64,000 nucleotides of DNA, from NCBI GenBank assembly GCA_035567895.1, contig DATMPC010000082.1:16863-80862 (forward strand), given 5' to 3'. The DNA comes from Terriglobales bacterium. Lineage in GTDB: Bacteria; Acidobacteriota; Terriglobia; Terriglobales; Acidobacteriaceae. Shown one piece after another: positions 58,129 to 64,000 of this stretch (position 1 is the stretch's first letter; every line of letters begins with the position of its first letter). The position numbers and the translations under genes are program-made. Under the pieces are notes generated by a model. It worked only from the letters and a program-made list of their open reading frames with translations. It was not told where the DNA came from and ran no database searches.

Positions 58129-59424
58129 ATGAATCATACAAAGGATCGCGTGCAATATCCATCGGCAGCAGAAGAGTTGAACCTGATTCACCCATTGAAT
58201 AAGGGCCTTAGCGCGATTAGTGGGCCGTTGTCCTCGGCCGACATTCCCAAACTTGGATGGAACTTGCTGCGCGAAGACCTGAGTCTGCCCACAGCCGTCC
58301 TGTACGAAGAGAAGCTGCAACATAACTTGAAGTGGATGCAGTCGGTGGCGAGTGCCTATTGCGCGAAGCTGGCGCCGCACGGGAAAACGACCATGGCTCC
58401 GAAGCTGTTTGCGCGGCAAATACAAGCTGGGGCCTGGGGCATCACGCTGGCCACAGCTCACCAGACACTTGTAGCTTACTCGCACGGTGTGCGCCGCGTG
58501 CTCATGGCCAATGAGCTTGTGGGCAAACAGAATCTCGAGATCGTTAGCCGTCTGCTGGAAGACGATGAGTTCGAATACTTCTGTCTCGTCGATTCCGCGG
58601 CACAAGTTGAAATGCTAGGAAGTTTTTTCAAGGCGCATGGCCAGCGGTTGAATGTTCTGCTCGAAGTAGGGGCCGAGGATGGGCGAACTGGAGTTCGCGA
58701 TCAGGAGCAGGTTCAGGCGACGACTGCTGCTCTCGTCAGATGGAAGAGCCAGCTTCGGCTGTGTGGCGTGGAAGTCTACGAAGGTGTTTTGAGCGACGAG
58801 GCTGCGATCCGGCGATTGCTCGAAAAAACAGTCGAGATTGCCCGTCAGCTTTCAAGCGAGAATCGCTTCGATCGTCGTCCCGTGATCCTCACCGGGGCAG
58901 GTTCGGCATGGTATGACGTGGTCGCAGACATATTCGCCAAAGCGGACATCGGACAGGAGAAGGAACTCATACTCCGACCGGGATGTTACCTGACGCACGA
59001 TGTCGGGGCATACCGAGCGGCTCAGCAGCGGATTCTCAAGAGCAGTACCGTGGCCCGAAATATGGGATCGAATCTGGAACCAGCACTGCAGATATGGGGC
59101 TACGTGCAATCGGTTCCAGAAGCGGAAAAAGCCATCATCAATTTCGGGCGACGCGATGTCGCCTTCGATGCCGGTCTGCCAGTTCCCGTTCTCCATTTTC
59201 GTCCAGGCTCAGCCGAACCAGTCGCCCCTCCCGAAAGCTGGAAGTTGACTCGCATCATGGATCAGCATTCCTTTCTGCACTTCGCCGCCGGAGATGACGT
59301 TCGCCTTGGCGACATGATTGCTTTCGACATCTCGCATCCTTGCACGACATTCGATAAGTGGCGGTACCTGCCGGTGTTGGATTCGGAATATCGAGTGATC
59401 GATATTGTGCAGACGTTCTTTTGA
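58129..59424 (+). CDS. D-serine dehydratase-like / D-threonine aldolase-like PLP enzyme
   Basis: A 431-residue fold-type III PLP enzyme (alanine-racemase N-domain). The Schiff-base lysine is in KLAPHGKTTMAPKL; the downstream D-serine-dehydratase-like domain ends with a metal-ligand pair in FDISHPCTTFDKW. Such enzymes act on D-serine, D-threonine or 3-hydroxy-D-aspartate, releasing ammonia or glycine; the exact substrate is not determined. GGGGGTG precedes ATG 58129. It is transcribed divergently from the D-aminoacylase gene across a 101-base region, so the two share a promoter region. It probably acts downstream of the deacylase. Confidence 0.85.
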   Translation: MNHTKDRVQYPSAAEELNLIHPLNKGLSAISGPLSSADIPKLGWNLLREDLSLPTAVLYEEKLQHNLKWMQSVASAYCAKLAPHGKTTMAPKLFARQIQAGAWGITLATAHQTLVAYSHGVRRVLMANELVGKQNLEIVSRLLEDDEFEYFCLVDSAAQVEMLGSFFKAHGQRLNVLLEVGAEDGRTGVRDQEQVQATTAALVRWKSQLRLCGVEVYEGVLSDEAAIRRLLEKTVEIARQLSSENRFDRRPVILTGAGSAWYDVVADIFAKADIGQEKELILRPGCYLTHDVGAYRAAQQRILKSSTVARNMGSNLEPALQIWGYVQSVPEAEKAIINFGRRDVAFDAGLPVPVLHFRPGSAEPVAPPESWKLTRIMDQHSFLHFAAGDDVRLGDMIAFDISHPCTTFDKWRYLPVLDSEYRVIDIVQTFF

Positions 59425-59460
59425 GGAATACATTCGTAGGATCAGCACCCCGTATGAGAC

Positions 59461-59630
59461 TGTCATCCCTCGCGCCGCAGCGAGGGATTGTTGGCAATCG
59501 AAGCCTAGTTTTCGCGGCGCGGGGGATCTGCTGTTGTTTTACTTGTACGTAGGAAGAAACAGCAGATCCCCCGCTCCGCAGTCCGATTCTTGGTAACGCA
59601 TGCAGACTCATTGCGGAGCGAGGGATGACA
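59461..59630. repeat. Palindromic TGTCATCCCTCGC element
   Basis: The left arm starts TGTCATCCCTCGCGCCGCA and the right arm ends with GCGGAGCGAGGGATGACA. An inner pair GGGGGATCTGCTGTT / AACAGCAGATCCCCC is perfect. A second copy of the same family is at 63356-63494. Confidence 0.88.
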
Positions 59631-59659
59631 CTAAAGAGGGGCTGAAGTTAATAAGAGGA

Positions 59660-60820
59660 ATGACCAGAATAATAGGATTGCTTGTCCTGGCGTTTCCCAT
59701 ATTGGCGATGAGTGCGACACGAGACACCCAGAAAGGCGATTACCTGCTGTTCGTCGGCACGTATACCGCAAAAGACAGCAAGGGAATCTACGCGTACCGT
59801 CTTGAGTCTTCCTCCAAAAAGATGACGCCTCTCGGGCTAGTTGCAGAGACTCCCAACCCATCGTTCCTGGCCACCGATCCAACCGGACGATTCCTCTATG
59901 CAGTCAACGAGGTGGAAAAATACAAGGGAGAAGCCAGCGGCTCGGTCAGCGCTTTTGCGATTGATCGGACGAGCGGCAAGTTGTCACGGTTGAACGAGCT
60001 TTCATCGCGAGGCACCGATCCCTGCTATCTCTCACTTGATCAATCGGGAAAGCACCTCCTGGTGGCGAACTACGGCAGCGGCAGCGTTGCCGCGTTCCCA
60101 ATTCGCAAAGATGGAAGCCTGGGGGATTCCTCTGGGTTTGTCCAACACGCTGGCTCGGGCCCAGATCGGGAAAGACAAGAAGGACCTCACGCGCACTGGA
60201 TTGGCGTTACACCAGACAATCGCTTCGCCATGTCAGCAGACCTCGGCACGGATAAGGTGCTGGTGTATCGGTTGGACGAGAGCAACGGGAGCCTTTCCGC
60301 GAATGATCCGGCATTCGTGAGCCTGGAGCCGGGCTCAGGGCCTCGCCATTTCGATTTCCATCCCAATGGCCGATTCGCGTATGTGCTGAGTGAGTTGAAA
60401 CCCACTGTCACTGTCTTTTCATACGCCGCACAAAGCGGCACGTTGAAGCAGTTGCAGAGTCTCGTGACCATCCCAGAGAATTTCTCGGGGACAAATCATC
60501 CAGCGGAAATTCGGGTCCATCCGAACGGGAGATTTCTGTTCGCCTCGAATCGCGGCCATGACAGCATCGCAGTGTTTTCTATCGATCAGAAGAATGGGAC
60601 GCTAAGCCCAGTCGGGTACTTCTCCACTGAGGGCAAGAAGCCGCGCAACTTCGAAATCGATCCTAGCGGGTCCCGCCTGTTTGTGGCGAATCAGGAGAGC
60701 GGTAACATCGTTGTCTTCAATATTGACAAAGCAACCGGCAAGCTCACGCCCACTGGTCAAGTGCTTCATGTAGATTCGCCGGTGTGCCTTAAGTTCATGG
60801 CTTTGAGGCAGCGCAAATAG
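59660..60820 (+). CDS. Lactonase family beta-propeller protein
   Basis: A 386-residue exported protein. I start at ATG 59660 (MTRIIGLLVLAFPILAMSA); 20 upstream in-frame residues are encoded by the palindromic repeat and look non-coding. The protein is a seven-bladed propeller of the 6-phosphogluconolactonase/YbhE type (PF10282): YLLFVGTYTAKDSKGIYAYR, FLATDPTGRFLYAVNE, GPRHFDFHPNGRFAYVLSEL, EIRVHPNGRFLFASNRG. With a signal peptide it cannot act on cytoplasmic 6-phosphogluconolactone; a periplasmic lactone or other substrate is more likely. It follows the D-serine-dehydratase-like gene on the same strand. Confidence 0.85.
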   Translation: MTRIIGLLVLAFPILAMSATRDTQKGDYLLFVGTYTAKDSKGIYAYRLESSSKKMTPLGLVAETPNPSFLATDPTGRFLYAVNEVEKYKGEASGSVSAFAIDRTSGKLSRLNELSSRGTDPCYLSLDQSGKHLLVANYGSGSVAAFPIRKDGSLGDSSGFVQHAGSGPDRERQEGPHAHWIGVTPDNRFAMSADLGTDKVLVYRLDESNGSLSANDPAFVSLEPGSGPRHFDFHPNGRFAYVLSELKPTVTVFSYAAQSGTLKQLQSLVTIPENFSGTNHPAEIRVHPNGRFLFASNRGHDSIAVFSIDQKNGTLSPVGYFSTEGKKPRNFEIDPSGSRLFVANQESGNIVVFNIDKATGKLTPTGQVLHVDSPVCLKFMALRQRK

Positions 60821-60931
60821 CGCAAGGTCTGTGTGAAGACCCCGGGCTGAACCCAGCAACCCCGGCGCTAGTCCGCGAGGAGTTCTTGATAGCGGCTCCA
60901 AATCCTTCTGCTCCCAAATCTCTTTGAATTT

Positions 60932-61453
60932 TTGTGTAGGCCTGTCGTCTTTGACCGCTCGTTTCCGCTCTCATCAATAGGGGAAAGCAATAGCGGTGAC
61001 TGCTGTGACAACGGAGGTGACAATTGCACGTCACTACCGGCAACCGATACCAGCGGCGTTGAAGCCGTCGAGGGATTTGTGGGCGGCCACAGCGCCAACA
61101 TCTTCGGCGTCACCATCAAGAATGGCCACGTACGCGGATTCACTAATGGGATTCTGACGTTTGGCGGAGTAGTCGAAGAGATTACTGCCCAAAGCAATCT
61201 CACTGGAATCTTTGCTTTTGACGCAGTAGTTCGAAAGAACGACACCTCGCGAAATCACGTGGATGGCATAGCGTGCAATCAATGCGTCGTGACGGAAAAT
61301 ATGGCTGCTTTCAACCAGAGCAACCAGTTCCACCTGGTATTTGGGGGAGTCTTCGCCAGTAACACGGCAGTCGCCCGCGCCGGTCTCGGCGTCAATATCA
61401 GTAACGACGTAGTATCGCTAGACAATAACTCCTGTAACAGTTTTCGGTGCTGA
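60932..61453 (+). pseudogene. Truncated parallel beta-helix protein
   Basis: An open stretch of 173 codons whose last ~130 residues fit a right-handed parallel beta helix (FGVTIKNGHVRGFTNGIL, VSLDNNSCNSF), a fold used in polysaccharide lyases and surface proteins of acidobacteria. The N-terminal 40 residues (VVFDRSFPLSSIGESNSGDC) do not resemble a signal peptide and the frame lacks one. The usual start of such proteins is missing, so this is probably a decayed gene or a remnant. A strong hairpin follows. Confidence 0.5.
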
Positions 61454-61467
61454 ATTTTTCATGCACA

Positions 61468-61498
61468 TCCCCCTCTGCCATACAGAGGGGGAATTTTC
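61468..61498. terminator. 10-bp hairpin after the beta-helix remnant
   Basis: TCCCCCTCTG (61468-61477) and CAGAGGGGGA (61483-61492) form a perfect stem around CCATA, followed by ATTTTC. It lies 15 bases after the stop of the beta-helix remnant and faces the end of the tolC-like gene. Confidence 0.7.
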
Positions 61499-61643
61499 AT
61501 GCTGTTCTCGTTTCGGTCGAAGGTCCTGGCTTCACGGAATGCGGAGCGACGCCGTTACGCGAAATCGAGATTGGGTCCTCAGCCCCTGAGGCTCTCTTCC
61601 AGCCTGGGAAAGACACTATCCTAACCAGCCGTTCCTCTTGGTA

Positions 61644-63287
61644 TTAGCGGATCGAATCTGAGATCAGGACGCGGTTGTGTTCGAGCAGATCGCCAGTCGC
61701 ATGATCGAGCGCTGCGAGCGCGAGCTGATATCCGATTTGTGCCTGCAGGTAACTCTGCTGGGCTTGCTGAACGGTATTCTGCGCATCGAGAACAAAGAAG
61801 ATCGTTTCAGCCCCGAGTTCGTATTTCCGCTGGTCGGCAGCGAGTGTTTTCTTGGCCAGGTCAAGCGACTGGGCAGCCGCTGTCAAGGACAGTTTGCTCT
61901 CCTCAAGCTGATGAACCGCATTGCGCACCTCTTGTGAGATGGCTTGCTGGCGCGAACGCAATGTGTACAGGTCTCCGCGCTTGGCGACTAGCGCAGTACC
62001 AAGATCCGCTTGGGCCTGATGGTTTTTGATTGGCAACCGTAGATTGAGACCGACACTGTAGGTTGGAAATCCGAATCCGCCAACCTGGTCGAGCGCATCG
62101 AGCAGGCCGCCGCGCGAGACTATCACCGGAGTCGAACCCGAGGTGTCGATCAGATTCCCACCGATTCCGTTCGACGTGTAGTTACCTGTCAAGTTCAAAT
62201 CGGGCTGCATGTTGTTGTGCGCGATGTAAACGCCGGTGTCATCGTTGGCGAGCTGTTGTTTGATCGCCTCAAGCTCAGGACGCTTGCTCATCGCCATCTC
62301 GACGGCGGTGGCAATGTCCTGGCTAGCCATTTCGCCCGAGACTTCGGCTGTTTGGGTGAGATCGAAGTCCAGGGCAGCGGCGCGCGTATCGAGGTCGGCG
62401 CCGATTGTGCGGCGTAACTGATCTTCCAGGGGCTTGATCGCATATTCCGCTTGAATCAACTGCAGACGCCGTTGGGCGACGGTGGATTCTGAGCGATAAA
62501 TGTCCAAGGGAGAGAGCGCGCCGAGTTCGAGCGCGCGCTTGTCGTGTTTGTAGGATTCCTCGGCCAGATGCAGCGAGTCCTGCACGACCGCGAGGTTCTT
62601 CTGCGCTTGGACAAGGGCCCAGTACTGATTGATCACCGTGACAATCGAATCGTTGAGCTGCGCCTCGAAGTTGGCGCGCGACTGCTTGACGTTGCGTTGC
62701 GCAATCATGATGGGACCGTGATTCACCAGGTAGCCACGGCCGCGCAACAAACGCTGTCCTACGGTGAAAGTTGCACCAGATGTAAACGAAGGATTGAAGA
62801 GTGAAAAGCTGCTGTTTGAGGTCGCACGACTGGTCGTGAAGCTAATCGCGTAGCTGGTGCCGGTTTGGAGCAGATGGTTGTAAGCGAAAACGGTCTGCTG
62901 CTGGAGCTGGCTTAGAGTCCTGGCACCCTGGAGAGCAGAAGTCGTAGGCTGCGTGGAGCGCTGCGGCGTAAAGCCGGCTGTGAACAAAGGATCGAATGGC
63001 GAGTAGGCGCGATCAATGCCAAAAGGCGTCTGGTCCAACTGCGCCTGTCCGACGCGTACGTCCGTATTGTTGAGCAGCATCAGTCGAATCGCATCCTGCA
63101 GGCCAAGTCGAAGCTTGCCATTGACGATATATTCATCGAGGGATTGCGGCCCGGGAAGCTGCGTCATTACGTGCGGATAGCTAAAGGCCTGGCGGAAGTA
63201 GTCTGGACTAGGAAACGTTTGGGCGACGAGCGGAAGGGCACAGATGACGATCGCGAAGTATGCGCAGCGCTTGAGTAGTGATTTCAT
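61644..63287 (-). CDS. TolC-family outer-membrane efflux protein
   Basis: A 547-residue protein with a signal peptide (YFAIVICALPLVAQ) and two repeats of the TolC/OEP type: SLDEYIVNGKLRLGLQDAIR early, and long coiled-coil helices with EAQLNDSIVTVINQYWALVQ and ALELGALSPLDIYRSEST. The second half includes KTLAADQRKYELGAETIFFV. TolC trimers span the outer membrane and periplasm and take substrates from inner-membrane pumps. The next gene on the same strand upstream (63585 onward) is a MacB-type permease, so a MacAB-TolC-like exporter is likely. A palindromic repeat lies in the gap. Confidence 0.9.
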   Translation of the reverse strand: MKSLLKRCAYFAIVICALPLVAQTFPSPDYFRQAFSYPHVMTQLPGPQSLDEYIVNGKLRLGLQDAIRLMLLNNTDVRVGQAQLDQTPFGIDRAYSPFDPLFTAGFTPQRSTQPTTSALQGARTLSQLQQQTVFAYNHLLQTGTSYAISFTTSRATSNSSFSLFNPSFTSGATFTVGQRLLRGRGYLVNHGPIMIAQRNVKQSRANFEAQLNDSIVTVINQYWALVQAQKNLAVVQDSLHLAEESYKHDKRALELGALSPLDIYRSESTVAQRRLQLIQAEYAIKPLEDQLRRTIGADLDTRAAALDFDLTQTAEVSGEMASQDIATAVEMAMSKRPELEAIKQQLANDDTGVYIAHNNMQPDLNLTGNYTSNGIGGNLIDTSGSTPVIVSRGGLLDALDQVGGFGFPTYSVGLNLRLPIKNHQAQADLGTALVAKRGDLYTLRSRQQAISQEVRNAVHQLEESKLSLTAAAQSLDLAKKTLAADQRKYELGAETIFFVLDAQNTVQQAQQSYLQAQIGYQLALAALDHATGDLLEHNRVLISDSIR

Positions 63288-63355
63288 CTATAAATGTCCA
63301 TTTAGGAATAAGTGGTTCGAGCAATGCAATTTAAGTAACGCGTAACTTTAGAGAC

Positions 63356-63494
63356 TGTCATCCCTCGCTCCGCCCCGATCCCCTGGTGTACGAAACCTTA
63401 CCCTGCGGAGCGGGGGATCTGTTTGTTTTTCGGATGCAATGTGAAGCGAGAAAAAGCAGATCCCCAGCGCGAAACGGCCGCGCGAGGGATGACA
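63356..63494. repeat. Second copy of the TGTCATCCCTCGC palindromic element
   Basis: It starts TGTCATCCCTCGCTCCGC and ends GCGAGGGATGACA, with GCGGGGGATCTG / CAGATCCCC boxes between. The end boxes and the GAGAC flank match the element at 59461-59630. It lies between the tolC-like gene and the MacB-type permease gene. Confidence 0.85.
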
Positions 63495-63584
63495 GTGGTC
63501 TTTGAGAGTGTGCTTTGCTCATGAGTATCTACTTCGACAAGGCTCAAAGACGTGACTTAACCAGTAGTCTGGGATTTCTCGAGA

Positions 63585-64000
63585 TTACTCATACCGAATC
63601 GCCTCTACCGGATCGAGCTTTGCGGCTTTCATTGCCGGATAGAGACCGAAAATCAAGCCGACCGAAACTGAGAAGGCGAACGATAAGACGATCGACGGAA
63701 GGCTGGTAACCGTTGACCAGCCTGCAAGCACAGCGATGGTCTTGGACATCGTCATTCCCAAAGCGATCCCAAGCATTCCGCCAACGAACGAAATCAAAAC
63801 TGCCTCGACAAGAAACTGACGAACAACATCGCTGCGGCGGGCGCCGATAGCCCGTCGCACGCCAATCTCGCGTGTGCGTTCGAGAATATTGGCGAGCATG
63901 ATGTTCATGATCCCGATGCCGCCAACTAAGAGCGAGATGGACGCGATTGCGACCATCACCAGATTGAAGACGCGCTGCGTTCGTTTTTGTTCGGCTAATA
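63585..64000 (-). CDS. MacB-type ABC transporter permease (5' part beyond the window)
   Basis: Only the C-terminal ~138 residues are present; the gene continues past 64000. The segment NLVMVAIASISLLVGGIGI then MNIMLANILERTREIGVRRA and FIGALYP-type end (LIFGLYPAMKAAKLDPVEAI) are characteristic of the FtsX/MacB permease domain. MacB-type transporters export macrolides, peptides or lipoproteins, coupled to a periplasmic adaptor and TolC. A TolC-family gene is directly downstream on the same strand, which supports an exporter operon. The ATPase and adaptor are not visible. Confidence 0.9.
   Translation of the reverse strand, partial: LAEQKRTQRVFNLVMVAIASISLLVGGIGIMNIMLANILERTREIGVRRAIGARRSDVVRQFLVEAVLISFVGGMLGIALGMTMSKTIAVLAGWSTVTSLPSIVLSFAFSVSVGLIFGLYPAMKAAKLDPVEAIRYE

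Noticed and set aside
1..64000. tRNA, rRNA or known riboswitch genes
   Set aside because: No T-loop/acceptor pairs, rRNA signatures or classic riboswitch cores were recognised by eye; a covariance search would be needed to exclude weak cases.

Overview
The window looks like a chromosomal stretch of a soil-type acidobacterium (Acidobacteriota, probably class Terriglobia). This is inferred from gene content, not from a marker gene. The evidence is a Gram-negative envelope (lpxB, TolC, TonB, an outer-membrane barrel ending in YRF), giant secreted Ig/Kelch/YDG/MBG repeat proteins with a two-helix plus CGGG tail, DUF2934 and CHRD proteins, an imuA-imuB-dnaE2 mutagenesis operon, and many long palindromic intergenic repeats. 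No rRNA, tRNA, CRISPR array, integrase or transposase was recognised.

Layout. 1-13.3 kb: the 3' part of a membrane Ser/Thr kinase with PEGA and Ig-like domains, then a 2542-residue secreted repeat protein followed by an outer-membrane barrel. 13.8-20.1 kb: TonB, two lipoprotein phosphoesterases, and a zinc-metallopeptidase/ATP-grasp ligase pair. 20.6-25.6 kb (minus): cytochrome c maturation genes ccmF, ccmH and a small CcmI-like protein, a carboxypeptidase-regulatory-like membrane protein, a single-domain response regulator and a DUF2934 protein. 25.7-32.3 kb (minus): imuA-imuB-dnaE2, with a palindromic repeat at each junction and one inside dnaE2. 32.5-36 kb: orphan signalling proteins (degenerate receiver, CBS, LytTR regulator, Sel1 protein). 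36.4-38.8 kb: cytochrome bd oxidase, with cydB frameshifted at a run of eight T. 38.8-42.2 kb: an M1-peptidase-like protein lacking zinc-site residues, and lpxB. 42.4-46.3 kb: an accessory stretch of poorly known genes (zinc-ribbon protein, secreted proteins, SMI1/KNR4 protein). 46.2-52.6 kb: a YwaF-like membrane protein, a diheme DUF1111 protein, small secreted proteins, a YceI protein coupled to a monoheme cytochrome-porin fusion, and a CHRD protein. 53-60.8 kb: a CPA1 antiporter, then a set of genes that fits D-amino-acid catabolism (GntP permease, RidA, D-aminoacylase, D-serine-dehydratase-like enzyme) and a lactonase-type propeller. 61.6-64 kb: TolC and the end of a MacB-type permease.

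Two themes stand out. First, respiration and periplasmic redox: ccm genes would mature the c-type hemes of the DUF1111 protein and of the cytochrome-porin fusion, and a bd oxidase provides a terminal quinol oxidase. Second, palindromic repeats: at least nine elements, in several families, sit at operon junctions, and three reach into coding sequence (dnaE2, imuA and the metallopeptidase gene), where they add protein segments.
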